Source: Candidatus Eremiobacter antarcticus
GTDB lineage: Bacteria; Vulcanimicrobiota; Vulcanimicrobiia; Eremiobacterales; Eremiobacteraceae
NCBI GenBank assembly: GCA_003244105.1
Contig: QHBK01000007.1
Coordinates: 55,723 to 119,722, forward strand
Reading direction: 5' to 3'
DNA: 64,000 nucleotides
In this document: in pieces, positions 34,686 through 42,785 of the stretch
Layout: every line of letters begins with the position of its first letter
How positions within the stretch are numbered: position 1 is the stretch's first letter
Notes under the pieces: generated by a model
What the model saw: the letters and a program-made list of their open reading frames with translations, nothing else
The model's database searches: none
Told to the model about the DNA's origin: nothing
Program-made: the position numbers and the translations under genes

Positions 34686-35525
34686 CTAAAAGCGGACACC
34701 CAATGCGACATACGGCCCTGCGTGCGTCTGGTCGAGCGTTGCCCCGTGGCGATGATAGAAGCGGTCTCCGGAAAAGCCGGCCGCCAGGTAGATGGGCGAT
34801 TGTTGGATTGGCACGTCGACGGCGACATCGTATTTCAACAGCCGGTACTGTTGCGTGAACGACTGTCCAGGGTTGGGGCCGGCGGGGTCTGCATCGAATT
34901 TCCCGGTCACCGTCGGGTAGTAGAAGGCAGAAAAATATATCCCATAAGACGGATCGAAATCAGGCAGCTTTTCTAATCCCAGGCCGACGCCGCGCAGCTT
35001 TGGGAAGCCATAGTTGTTGGCGGTCTGCAAGTAGCCGACGCCGAGATAGATATGCGGGTCGAGCAATTCCAGCTCGAGCCTGGCGTCAACATTGGATTGG
35101 CGCGCGTCGAACTGCGGCGAAAAGTTCAATGCGCCATCGGGCGTGCGAAAAAGCGTGCCCTGGCCCCCGGTGTTGTCGCTCGAGATGAACTCGTCTTGGC
35201 GCGCATCCACTTTGATGGCAAACGGAAACTGGAGGTATGCGGCCGAGCCGACGAAAGAGGAGCGCCGATCCGTCCTGCCGGCGCCGAACTCGGAGTATAC
35301 GCGTCCAATGGAATAGCCGCCTTGGATGAAGCCGCGGTAGTCCGGAGCACTCGTCGTCCACGCGGAAGCGGTGCTCGACGGCGTCTCGTCCGCCGCTGCG
35401 CCAACGGCGCTGAAGCAAAGGCTAAGTACGATAAAGCAAGTAGCGATGGTCGATTGGCTGAACAAAACATGTCCCTTCATGGAAAATAGGAATGGGGTCG
35501 GACGTTGTGTCGCGCGCCGGTTCAT
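34686..35525 (-). CDS. Predicted outer-membrane beta-barrel protein
   Basis: A 279-residue protein with a signal-like segment (STIATCFIVLSLCFSAVGAAA) and then repeated amphipathic strands with aromatic girdles. It ends in GPYVALGVRF, a C-terminal Phe as in BamA-recognised barrels. Its ATG overlaps the TGA of the upstream DUF4331 gene (ATGA), so the two are translationally coupled. An internal ATG at 35480 is a less likely start. The ligand is unknown; the coupling suggests it handles or displays the DUF4331 protein or shares its substrate. Confidence 0.68.
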   Translation of the reverse strand: MNRRATQRPTPFLFSMKGHVLFSQSTIATCFIVLSLCFSAVGAAADETPSSTASAWTTSAPDYRGFIQGGYSIGRVYSEFGAGRTDRRSSFVGSAAYLQFPFAIKVDARQDEFISSDNTGGQGTLFRTPDGALNFSPQFDARQSNVDARLELELLDPHIYLGVGYLQTANNYGFPKLRGVGLGLEKLPDFDPSYGIYFSAFYYPTVTGKFDADPAGPNPGQSFTQQYRLLKYDVAVDVPIQQSPIYLAAGFSGDRFYHRHGATLDQTHAGPYVALGVRF

Positions 35526-36814
35526 CGCGGCTCTCCGATGTAGGGAAAGTCCGGACGGAAGTGCTTGCCGGCAGGCGTGACGTTGTCACTAGTCAGGCAA
35601 GCGGTTTCATGATGGTCTTCCGTTGCCAGTCCGAGCTTTGGCACTAGGCTGCCGAAGATGGCGCCCAAGTCGATGTCGATGACCGGACTTGCGAAATCGC
35701 GGCCGCCGAAGTGGCGGTACGGGTCGCCGAGCGCCTTTTTGATGCCGTAGATACCAAAGTTCGGAACCAAGCGGATGACGCTGATGGGCAAGCCGCTTTT
35801 GCCGCGCGTTTCGACCGCGAGGTAGCGCGCTGGACCCGGTGCTGAAAGATCCGCAATCATCTCATCGGGGATGAGCAAGCCTTCTACGGCTTTGCCGACT
35901 TCCGGAGAACGGCCAGCGCCCGCCGGACGGGGGTCTGTCATGAATTTGTAGATATCGTTTGGCAACAGCGGATCATCGTATGGTGAACTGCGGTTGGTCC
36001 GATCGTGCGACTTGAACATCTCGAACGCTTCTTTGATGGCGGGCCGCGCCAGACGTTCGATCTGGGTATAGACACCCGGCGTACCTTCCACGACGGAAGT
36101 CGTGGCCCACACGCCGATGCGACCGGGCTTGCCGTCGGCGGGCGTGAGGAGAGATCGAGGCATTTCGACGACCAGCGTGAGGACATTGAAGCCGTTGGTC
36201 GAGAGAAAATCTACGCCAGGCTTGCGGAAGCAATCGGCGCTCGGCGGCGGAGGGTTGGGCTGATTGTGGAAATCGCGATCTGGAATGATCTTGAAGAATT
36301 GCGCCAGGTCGAAATAAAACGGATCCTCCGCCGGGCCCGCAAAAACCTTAATGCCGTTGGGAAGCTCGGATACTTTGTTGTAAGACGCCGTGCCCGTTTC
36401 AGCTATCCACGTCGACGACGTGCCCATGAGGTTGGGCTTGTTCGGGCCGTAGACGGTGAGCGTTTGATTCGCGCCCACGCCATTGGCTTTGAATTGCAGC
36501 ACCAGATGTTCTCTACGATCGCCGACGTTGTCTATCTTGAATTGATACATCACACCCGGATCAAAAAATGTGGCCGGTCCCATCCCCGCAGGAATGAGCG
36601 GGTGGACGTTCATCGCCAGCACGACTTTACCGCGGTCAGCGCGGCTTGGGAACAGGAACACATCGGTGATGTCGGCGCCTGGCCGAGCGACCATCGCGGG
36701 AGAATCTTGGTGGTCAGAGCTCTTGGCGGGATGCAAACCGTACAGCCCTGCGACCACGAGGATCGCTACCGCCACGACTGCCGTGAAGAGGTTGAAAACA
36801 AGCCTTTTGGTCAC
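35522..36814 (-). CDS. DUF4331 family protein
   Basis: A 430-residue protein with one N-terminal hydrophobic helix (LVFNLFTAVVAVAILVVAGL) followed by the DUF4331 core: SSDHQDSPAMVARPGADITDVF (read in short as SDHQDSP, ADITDVFLFP), VLAMNVHPLIPA and a C-terminal FPYIGEP. The family's SDH..D motif is exactly where expected and probably binds a ligand. DUF4331 proteins are exported and often near regulators, but no biochemical role is agreed. GTG start with GGAG upstream. It leads the two-gene unit with the beta-barrel, and 68-bp repeats precede it. Confidence 0.85.
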   Translation of the reverse strand: MTKRLVFNLFTAVVAVAILVVAGLYGLHPAKSSDHQDSPAMVARPGADITDVFLFPSRADRGKVVLAMNVHPLIPAGMGPATFFDPGVMYQFKIDNVGDRREHLVLQFKANGVGANQTLTVYGPNKPNLMGTSSTWIAETGTASYNKVSELPNGIKVFAGPAEDPFYFDLAQFFKIIPDRDFHNQPNPPPPSADCFRKPGVDFLSTNGFNVLTLVVEMPRSLLTPADGKPGRIGVWATTSVVEGTPGVYTQIERLARPAIKEAFEMFKSHDRTNRSSPYDDPLLPNDIYKFMTDPRPAGAGRSPEVGKAVEGLLIPDEMIADLSAPGPARYLAVETRGKSGLPISVIRLVPNFGIYGIKKALGDPYRHFGGRDFASPVIDIDLGAIFGSLVPKLGLATEDHHETACLTSDNVTPAGKHFRPDFPYIGEPR

Positions 36815-36839
36815 AGATCACTCCATCGTTGAAAAGGTT

Positions 36840-36909
36840 GACTGAACGCTAACGAACGACTCGCGCAATCGGATGGGCTAGGCAACCGCCTAGCTGCGTC
36901 AGAATGCAC
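36840..36909. repeat. Upstream repeat unit, distal copy (pair A)
   Basis: This ~69-bp unit shares a nearly identical 29-bp core (GCTAACGAACGACTCGCGCA and following CGGATG) and a looser second half with the copy at 36959. It also holds a perfect 7-bp stem GCTAGGC-AACC-GCCTAGC. It lies 26 bp upstream of the DUF4331 gene on that gene's leader side. Confidence 0.7.
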
Positions 36910-36958
36910 GACCGTGACGAGCCCTCTGGGATACTGAAACGTGATGTGTTTAGGGGCT

Positions 36959-37026
36959 GACTGAAGGCTAACGAACGACTCGCGCAATCGGATGTAGGGG
37001 CAACCGCTTGGGGTGCCTCAGATGCA
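36959..37026. repeat. Upstream repeat unit, proximal copy (pair B)
   Basis: Second copy of the unit, 119 bp from the first. The core is identical apart from one substitution in the first ten bases, and the AACC loop is kept while the stem is degraded to G-U wobble pairs on the plus strand. The unit fills much of the 229-bp gap between the DUF4331 gene and the next secreted-protein gene, and no other gene is visible there. Confidence 0.7.
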
Positions 37027-37043
37027 CCGGGACCAGTCAGTCC

Positions 37044-38069
37044 TTAGTGTGTTTTTGGCGGGTTTGAGAATGTCCGCACGTCGCCTTGGCCGAGCGGAAA
37101 TCGAACGACCGCATCCAGCGTCATGCCGATGACGTCCTCTTGGTACAACCAGTTGCTCACGAAGTAGGTGACTTCCATCGTCTGGCCGGGATTGAGCTGA
37201 TCGGGCGCTCTGTCAAAACTCGTACCCTCAAAGGGCCCGTTCACGTCGTTTCTCGTGGTGTTGCCGTCTTCCATGACCTGGAACAGCGGAAAGAGATTGG
37301 GCATGGCGGCGCGCGCGCTGTTCGGATTGCGAATGGTCGCTGCGACCGTGAAATAGCCGTTGAGCTTGTCTTGATTCTTCAATTGCTTCAGCATGTCGCT
37401 TTCGCCGGCTTTGGCCACGCTCGTGACGCTGTCGAGCCGAACTTCAACATCGGCGATGCTCGTAAAGCGTCCTGTCCGCAGCAACCCCGGCGTATAGTCG
37501 GGCAGCCGCAGGTCCACGTTGGTGCCGTCGAGATCGATGCCGACGGATGCGTTGAGGATGAGCTGCGTCAGCGGTTTGAACGGCCAGCCCAAGACCACGT
37601 ACCACACGTGCCGTGACTCGTGCGGGCCGAACAGCGGGCGGGCGTCTTTAAGCTCGTTGACCGGGTAGTCCCCCTCGTATGGACCGAGCACGCTCGTCTC
37701 ATATTGCCCTCCGAACATGTCGCCGTCGGAGTCGGCGAAAGACATGGTGTACGTGGGCAGCTTCGCCGCGCTGTTATGCATGTTGCGGAAGGTCACATCG
37801 ACGACGGCGAAGCCCTTCGTCGAGTCTTCGCTGTCGGCGAAAAGAGGATCGAGGATCCGGTAGGCGCGTATGCGATCGACTCTGCACTGGAAGTCTGCAA
37901 GCGTCACGAAGCGGTGCAGCTGATATTCCGCGGCCGCTGCCGGCTGCACGGACGCCGCCACTACTGCCGCGACGACCGCCGTCCAAAAGCACTTGCGTAG
38001 CTTGTCGATGGACCTCCTGAAGGTCACGCGAGCCTTCGTGGTCGTATACAGCGCGGCGGGGCTGGTCAT
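37044..38069 (-). CDS. Secreted protein with two immunoglobulin-like halves
   Basis: The start ATG at 38069 opens a basic n-region and signal peptide (FWTAVVAAVVAASVQPAAAA). The mature protein (about 300 aa) has two related strand-rich halves: GFAVVDVTFRNMHNSAAKLP followed by SFADSDGD, and YFTVAATIRNPNSARAAMP followed by LFQVMEDG. They look like duplicated DUF4352/Ig-like domains that bind ligands outside the cell. This duplication is seen directly; the family name is an inference. The ribosome binding site is weak, so the start is moderately sure. Confidence 0.68.
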   Translation of the reverse strand: MTSPAALYTTTKARVTFRRSIDKLRKCFWTAVVAAVVAASVQPAAAAEYQLHRFVTLADFQCRVDRIRAYRILDPLFADSEDSTKGFAVVDVTFRNMHNSAAKLPTYTMSFADSDGDMFGGQYETSVLGPYEGDYPVNELKDARPLFGPHESRHVWYVVLGWPFKPLTQLILNASVGIDLDGTNVDLRLPDYTPGLLRTGRFTSIADVEVRLDSVTSVAKAGESDMLKQLKNQDKLNGYFTVAATIRNPNSARAAMPNLFPLFQVMEDGNTTRNDVNGPFEGTSFDRAPDQLNPGQTMEVTYFVSNWLYQEDVIGMTLDAVVRFPLGQGDVRTFSNPPKTH

Positions 38070-38087
38070 GCGGAGGCACCTTATTCT

Positions 38088-38564
38088 ATGATGCGCGCTG
38101 TTCTTGCCCGGGCTGCATTCGGCTGTGCCGCCGGTGCCGTTGCGACCTACATCATGGACATCGCAACCGGGATGCTCTACACAGAAGACATCAAGCGCCG
38201 GGAGTCGGAGATCCAATCCGAATCCGCGACCGCGGTTCTCGCGCGCAGGCTTCTCGACAGCCTCGAACTGCATCCCACCGACGCCGATGTGAACAAGCTG
38301 GCTCCGCTATTGCACTGGTCGCTGGGCATCAAAAGCGGCGGCGTCGCAGGGGTGTTGGCCGGACGATCCTCTCTGGCATCCGGTCTAGCGGTGGCAGGCG
38401 CGATGTTCGCGTTCGACAACGTCGGTCTGCCAGCGCTCAAGGCCGCTCCGCCCACCTCACGCTACCCCTGGCAGACGACTCTGCGCTCGTTCATCGGACA
38501 CGCGACGTACGCGTTCACATTCGCGCTGGCCTACGAGGGCCTGCGAGCCCTGGCTGACAGCTGA
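38088..38564 (+). CDS. Membrane protein of unknown function (158 aa)
   Basis: The protein starts MMRAVLARAAFGCAAGAVATYIMD with a hydrophobic first helix and has three more hydrophobic segments (GGVAGVLAGRSSLASGLAVA, an FDNVG loop, and FIGHATYAFTFALAYEGLRAL). The middle is charged (DIKRRESEIQSESATAV). This layout recalls YagU/DUF1440-like membrane proteins, but the match is not strong. Divergent from the secreted protein gene with a 18-bp gap. Confidence 0.62.
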   Translation: MMRAVLARAAFGCAAGAVATYIMDIATGMLYTEDIKRRESEIQSESATAVLARRLLDSLELHPTDADVNKLAPLLHWSLGIKSGGVAGVLAGRSSLASGLAVAGAMFAFDNVGLPALKAAPPTSRYPWQTTLRSFIGHATYAFTFALAYEGLRALADS

Positions 38565-38605
38565 AGGGGCGAACTCGGCCTGGTCCTGCGCCGAACACTC
38601 GGCTG

Positions 38606-40036
38606 TCACGACCAGCGGGAGATGACCATCTTCTTGCGCGTGTAGAAATCGACGCCGTCGGTGCCGTGCAGATGCAGGTCGCCGTAAAAAGAACCTTTCC
38701 AGCCTGAGAACGGGTAGAACGCGAACGGCTGCGCGACGCCTACGTTGACGCCGATCATGCCGGCTTGAGTCTGCTCCCTGAATTCTCGTGCCGCTGCGCC
38801 GCTGCCCGTGAAGATGACCGCCATGTTGCCATAGCTCATGGCGTTGGCTTGCGCAATCGCGTCGGCAAGCGTGCGCGCGTGCGAGATCGAGAGCACCGGC
38901 CCGAAGATCTCATCTCGACCCGCGGCCATGGCAGGCGACACATCGTCGAGCACCGTGGGGCCGAGGAAGAAGCCAGGCCGCTCGCGCTGGTCACGGCCGT
39001 CGGTGACGAGGCGCGCGCCTTCGCTCACCCCGCGCTCGATGTGCGCGACGACATTGTCGCGATGCTCCGCGCGGATCAAGGGTCCGATGTCCACGCCCGG
39101 CTCGTCGCCCGGTCCGACCACGAGCTTGCGCGCCGCGTCGTCTACCGCTGCGACGAAGCTGTTCTGCGTGTCGCCCACCGCGACGGCCACGCTGCCGGCC
39201 AAACATCGCTCTCCAGCGTTGCCGAACGCGGAGTTCAAGACGGCCGGTACTGCGGCTGTCAGGTCTGCATCCGGCATGACGACCATGTGATTCTTGGCTC
39301 CCCCGGCGGCTTGCACGCGCTTGCCGTGCTTGGCCGCACGCTCGTATACATAGCGCGCGGTGCGCTCGGATCCGACGAACGAGATCGCATCGATGGCGGG
39401 ATGATCGAGCAATGCGTCGACCGCATCTTTGGCACCGTGCACGACGTTGAGAACGCCCTGAGGGAAGCCCGCTTCCAAGAACAGCTCCGCGAGCCGGACA
39501 GCGCCGAGCGGCGTGCGTTCGGACGGCTTGAGCACGAACGTGTTGCCTGCCATGACGGCGAGCGGAAACATCCACAGCGGTATCATCACGGGGAAGTTGA
39601 AGGGCGTGATTCCCGCGGCCACGCCGATGGGGAAGCGATACATGTCCTGGTCGACGCCGTCGGCCACTTGGCGCAGCGAACGTCCTTGCAACAGGGTCGG
39701 AGCGCCGCATGCGAACTCGACCACCTCGACGCCGCGGCGCACTTCGCCGCGCGCCTCGTCCAATGTCTTGCCGTGATGGCGCGTGATGATGGCGGCCAGT
39801 TGCTCGGCATGGCGATCGAGCAGATCGCGATAGCGGAACATCAGGCGCGCGCGCTCCATCACAGGCGAGCGCGACCAGGCCGCCGAGGCTGCGAGCGCAG
39901 CGCGGGCGGCGGCATCCACTTCCGTTGCGCCGAGCAATGGGACGTGCTCGATTACCTCTCCGGTCGCCGGATTGAAGACGGGAAGCGAACTTGCGTCCGC
40001 GCGGGTCCATGTGTCGCCGATCAGATGTGGAATCAT
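38606..40036 (-). CDS. mmsA: CoA-acylating methylmalonate-semialdehyde dehydrogenase
   Basis: A 476-residue ALDH of the MMSDH type. The nucleophile is Cys278 in GNAGERCLAGS, and the usual catalytic Glu region is replaced by QAAGGAKNHMVVMPDADL, the typical feature of the CoA-acylating branch. Cofactor loop FVGSERTARYVYERA is intact. It converts malonate or methylmalonate semialdehyde plus CoA to acetyl- or propionyl-CoA, in valine, beta-alanine or inositol catabolism. Downstream of the APC permease (10-bp gap), so transport and oxidation of the same compound is likely. Confidence 0.9.
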   Translation of the reverse strand: MIPHLIGDTWTRADASSLPVFNPATGEVIEHVPLLGATEVDAAARAALAASAAWSRSPVMERARLMFRYRDLLDRHAEQLAAIITRHHGKTLDEARGEVRRGVEVVEFACGAPTLLQGRSLRQVADGVDQDMYRFPIGVAAGITPFNFPVMIPLWMFPLAVMAGNTFVLKPSERTPLGAVRLAELFLEAGFPQGVLNVVHGAKDAVDALLDHPAIDAISFVGSERTARYVYERAAKHGKRVQAAGGAKNHMVVMPDADLTAAVPAVLNSAFGNAGERCLAGSVAVAVGDTQNSFVAAVDDAARKLVVGPGDEPGVDIGPLIRAEHRDNVVAHIERGVSEGARLVTDGRDQRERPGFFLGPTVLDDVSPAMAAGRDEIFGPVLSISHARTLADAIAQANAMSYGNMAVIFTGSGAAAREFREQTQAGMIGVNVGVAQPFAFYPFSGWKGSFYGDLHLHGTDGVDFYTRKKMVISRWS

Positions 40037-40045
40037 GGCGTTTCC

Positions 40046-41479
40046 CTATACTTCAGCGGCGGGAAGCAATTCGCTGATCAAATCTTTTTGGATCGCCGCG
40101 ATGATGCCCGGCTTGGTCAGGCGCAGATACGCAAAACGCGCCACGCCGACGGCCAGCATCGCTAAAAAGATGTAGGGCAAGTAATTGTACGGCGCGGCCG
40201 GGATGGGATACAGGCTGCCGGCGATGGGGATGGCCAGCAGCAAGATCGTGATGATCGAAGCGAACGTGACGACGCCTGTGAGCTCGCCGAGCGATTTGAG
40301 ATACCGCGGAGACGCAAGCGAGATGAACACGTAGGCGAAGAGGACGCCGAACGTTCCGATGGCGCCCAAATATCCGAAGATGTTGAGCACGGCGACATGG
40401 CTGAGGAACATGGCGAGCGGTGCCCCGAGCACCACGACGGCGGCCACGTTGACCGCCACATGAGGGGTGGCGTGCACTTTATGCGCATCGCCGGCCGACG
40501 AGTGGAACAAGCCGTGGCGCGACATCGCGAACAGCACGCGCGAGCCGGCGTTCATGCATGCCAGCGCGCAGGCGAAAAAGCTGATGATCACGCCGACCGA
40601 GATGACGATCCCGAAGACGGGGATGCCTGCCAGCTGCGACAGCACGTTGAGCGGCGCATTCGATTCGCTCAAGGGCGGCTTTTGGCCGTGGAATGCGAGC
40701 ACGAGCGTGTAGGTCATGAACACGAAGAGCGCCCCAACGGCGATGACGGTCAGCGGTATCGCTCGCGGAATCGAGTGCAGCGGGTTTTTGGCCTCGTGAC
40801 CCAGCGCGGTCGCGCTTTCGAAGCCGACGTAGCTGAAGATGGCGAGCACGAGCCCCTGGCGGATGTCGCTAATATGGAGGCGAGCGAAAGAGAACTGCGC
40901 AGGGTCGATGATAGTGCGCGCTTTGAGGAAATAGGCCATCGCAAGGATCAGGATGAGGCTGACCGACAGAAACTCGAGCGCGAGCATGAACTGCGTCGAC
41001 AGCTTGATGTCGCGATAGGCGACGTACCAGGCAGCTGCCGCCACCAGGATCATCGCGAAGACCGTGAGCGGCACGTCGTGACCGCGGACGAACAGGTGGG
41101 CCAGCACCTTGATGTAGTTGGCGGCGCCTGCGAGCACGGAACCGCCGATGATGAGATACGCGATCACCAAGCACCAACCGGTAATGACGCCCCACGTCGG
41201 TCCCAGGCCTTTGGCCACATACGTATACAGCGAGCCCGGCGATGACGAACGCTTCGCGAACTGGTTGATGTGAAACGTCACCAGCAGCAACGCGGTCGTC
41301 GCGAAGACGTATGCCAGCCAGGTGGCGTTGCCGGTCGCGGCGACCGCCAGCGGCACGATCAGCGCCGGCGTCGCGGACGGCGCGATGTTCGCAACCGACT
41401 GAGCGACCACTTCCCAAAATCCGAGCACTTCGCGCCGCAAGCCCGTGGGCGCTAGCGGAACGAGGCCCTCATTGGGCAC
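40046..41479 (-). CDS. APC-superfamily amino acid/amine permease
   Basis: A 477-residue transporter with about 12 predicted helices and the APC signature near the N-terminus (VVAQSVANIAPSATPALIVP) plus FVFMTYTLVLAFHG in the middle. Start is GTG with a weak site. It is immediately upstream of mmsA (9 bp), giving an uptake-plus-catabolism operon. Candidate substrates are amino acids or amines that yield a semialdehyde, such as beta-alanine; the actual one is not fixed. Confidence 0.87.
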   Translation of the reverse strand: MPNEGLVPLAPTGLRREVLGFWEVVAQSVANIAPSATPALIVPLAVAATGNATWLAYVFATTALLLVTFHINQFAKRSSSPGSLYTYVAKGLGPTWGVITGWCLVIAYLIIGGSVLAGAANYIKVLAHLFVRGHDVPLTVFAMILVAAAAWYVAYRDIKLSTQFMLALEFLSVSLILILAMAYFLKARTIIDPAQFSFARLHISDIRQGLVLAIFSYVGFESATALGHEAKNPLHSIPRAIPLTVIAVGALFVFMTYTLVLAFHGQKPPLSESNAPLNVLSQLAGIPVFGIVISVGVIISFFACALACMNAGSRVLFAMSRHGLFHSSAGDAHKVHATPHVAVNVAAVVVLGAPLAMFLSHVAVLNIFGYLGAIGTFGVLFAYVFISLASPRYLKSLGELTGVVTFASIITILLLAIPIAGSLYPIPAAPYNYLPYIFLAMLAVGVARFAYLRLTKPGIIAAIQKDLISELLPAAEV

Positions 41480-41748
41480 GGACAGGATCCCGGAAGCAAA
41501 GGGGCTGCGCCAGCGATATCTCCATTAAAGGACATAAGTCAAAGGGCGGCGGCAGAATCACCTGACGCTTAAGATCAGGCGATGAGTTGGTATGCCGCAC
41601 CGGGCACTTCCGCGCCGTATTCTCACAAGGTTTGCCGCCGGCCTCTGGTCGCTTCCCGCGGCAACAAGGGGGGTCCTTAGCGCACCACAAACCCACTTCA
41701 TCCGGTGCCTCGCCGGCATCGACTTCAAATTGAAAAGGATGAAATACA
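41480..41748. other. Intergenic region without recognisable gene
   Basis: The 269-bp gap between the divergent APC permease and DUF1059 genes must hold both promoters. A short stem CACCTGA / TCAGGCG lies near 41567-41585. No clear -35/-10 pair or small gene stands out. Confidence 0.5.
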
Positions 41749-41949
41749 ATGGATACATCCACAAAAACGACCACGCGCAAGGTGATGGACTGCCGCAAGA
41801 TGCCGAGCGAAAAAAACTGCTCGCTCACCATCGCCGGCACCGAAGAAGAAGTCGTCAAAGTGGCGTCGTGGCATGCCATTAACGACCACGGCCATACAGA
41901 TACGCCTCAGCTGCGCGAGGATATCAAGCGCAGCCTGGAAACCGAGTAA
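41749..41949 (+). CDS. DUF1059 small protein (66 aa)
   Basis: A compact protein with the DUF1059 pattern: MDCRKMPSEKNCSLTIAG (two cysteines), then EEEVVKVASWHAINDHGHTD and a final LREDIKRSLE helix. The Cys and the conserved H-x5-H-x-H (HAINDHGH) suggest a metal site. Family function is unknown. An AAAGGATG site precedes the ATG, and a strong terminator follows. Confidence 0.8.
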   Translation: MDTSTKTTTRKVMDCRKMPSEKNCSLTIAGTEEEVVKVASWHAINDHGHTDTPQLREDIKRSLETE

Positions 41950-41970
41950 GAGCCTAGCAGGGGAGAACTG

Positions 41971-42005
41971 GAGAGCGCCCCAAAGCGGGCGCTCTCTTTA
42001 TTTTC
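41971..42005 (+). terminator. Rho-independent terminator after DUF1059
   Basis: The perfect arms GAGAGCGCCC and GGGCGCTCTC with a short CAAAGC loop are followed by TTTATTTT. Part of this sequence is repeated at 43207 beside larE. Confidence 0.85.
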
Positions 42006-42024
42006 TACCAGTTTAGGCTGCCTT
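41975..42024. repeat. Left boundary repeat of the toxin-antitoxin islet
   Basis: A 50-bp unit that matches 43207-43255 at 47 positions (one base missing in the loop and two substitutions). It runs from GCGCCCC through the T-rich tail to GGCTGCCTT. Read on the minus strand it copies the last five codons and stop of larE with two changes. Confidence 0.8.
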
Positions 42025-42058
42025 AAGTGATGGTGGGAGGTCGAGTGCTAACCGTGCA

Positions 42059-42358
42059 TTAGCAAACCGTAATCTTGTCGGTAGAAAAGCCGGAAGTATC
42101 ACCGCTGAGCAGCTTTGATATTTTGGGTTGAGTGAGCCCCAACTGACGCGCTACTTGTACTTGACGAAGGCCTCTGGATTTAATCTCTGCAGCTAGTGCG
42201 ACGATCAGCTGTGCCTTAGCTAAGTGCGCCTCAGGGCCCCGTAGGCGCAGATCGGCGAACACATTCCCGCTGCCGCATTCAACCGAAATTTTAGTCGCTG
42301 TTCCGCTTTTTGAAACTTTGCGCAAATCTTTCTGTTGCGACTTGCAGTCTTTCTTCAA
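42059..42358 (-). CDS. HigA-like XRE antitoxin, apparently C-terminally truncated
   Basis: The 99-residue protein matches the XRE proteins of the COG5606 type: SGNVFADLRLRGPEAHLAKA, then HTH LRQVQVARQLGLTQPKISKL and GDTSGFSTDK. After FSTD the family usually continues for about 20 residues (a RLLRFLNALG-type helix), but here it ends with ITVC. The break lies about 35 bp from the left boundary repeat, suggesting damage at insertion. Its usual toxin partner (a RelE/COG4679 gene) is absent. Base composition is lower in GC than in the flanks. Confidence 0.72.
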   Translation of the reverse strand: MKKDCKSQQKDLRKVSKSGTATKISVECGSGNVFADLRLRGPEAHLAKAQLIVALAAEIKSRGLRQVQVARQLGLTQPKISKLLSGDTSGFSTDKITVC

Positions 42359-42467
42359 TCAATTCGTGGTGTCTCTTTGGCGTCTTCTTGCCCCGGTTAG
42401 CTTTATACGTGAAACGTATATAGAAGTGTTAAACTCTGGATTGGCGGTCGGAAGGGGCCGTAAGTCA

Positions 42468-42496
42468 TTGACAGTATATACATCACGGTGTATACT
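42468..42496 (+). promoter_or_regulatory. Consensus promoter with embedded operator for the antitoxin-toxin pair
   Basis: TTGACA (42468-42473) and TATACT (42491-42496) are spaced by exactly 17 nt. The overlapping palindrome CAGTATATAC-ATCACG-GTGTATACTG (42472-42497) is a likely autoregulatory operator for the ribbon-helix-helix antitoxin. The ATG at 42504 sits at the expected transcription start, so the mRNA may be leaderless. Confidence 0.75.
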
Positions 42497-42503
42497 GAGA
42501 TGT

Positions 42504-42785
42504 ATGAAAAGGAATCGAACCAATATCTACCTCGATCAGGATCAACAGCGGCTGTTGAAACACTTGGCTGTGGAGAATAACGTAACTGTTGCCGAGCTTG
42601 TGCGGCAAGCGATTACTGGGTTCTGGATTCCACGAGTTCTCCATAACAAGGCGTGGGCGAAAAGATTCCGAGATCTCATCGAAAGCGTACAGCAGAGGGT
42701 CCCCGACGATATATCTGCTGAGGAGATCGAGGCTGACATAGAGACGGAGGTAGTCGATAGAAAGAAACGGCGCACGCTTGCGTAA
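42504..42785 (+). CDS. Ribbon-helix-helix antitoxin
   Basis: A 93-residue protein beginning RTNIYLDQDQQRLLKHLAVE, then NNVTVAELVRQAI, the CopG/Arc-type ribbon-helix-helix DNA-binding unit. An acidic C-terminal half (RVPDDISAEEIEADIETEV) would wrap the toxin. It overlaps the PIN gene by 8 bp. It would both repress the promoter (palindrome just upstream) and neutralise the toxin. The ATG used is the one following the promoter directly; the longer upstream frame is not coding. Confidence 0.82.
   Translation: MKRNRTNIYLDQDQQRLLKHLAVENNVTVAELVRQAITGFWIPRVLHNKAWAKRFRDLIESVQQRVPDDISAEEIEADIETEVVDRKKRRTLA

Noticed and set aside
36840-37026. Known riboswitch classes (SAM, SAH, guanidine, glycine) for the paired units
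   Set aside because: The conserved cores of these classes do not match the repeat sequence, so no named class is claimed.
38765-40165. A 466-codon plus-strand frame antisense to mmsA
   Set aside because: The reading is Arg/Asp/His-rich with no motif, while the opposite strand encodes a complete dehydrogenase. It is a shadow produced by high GC content.
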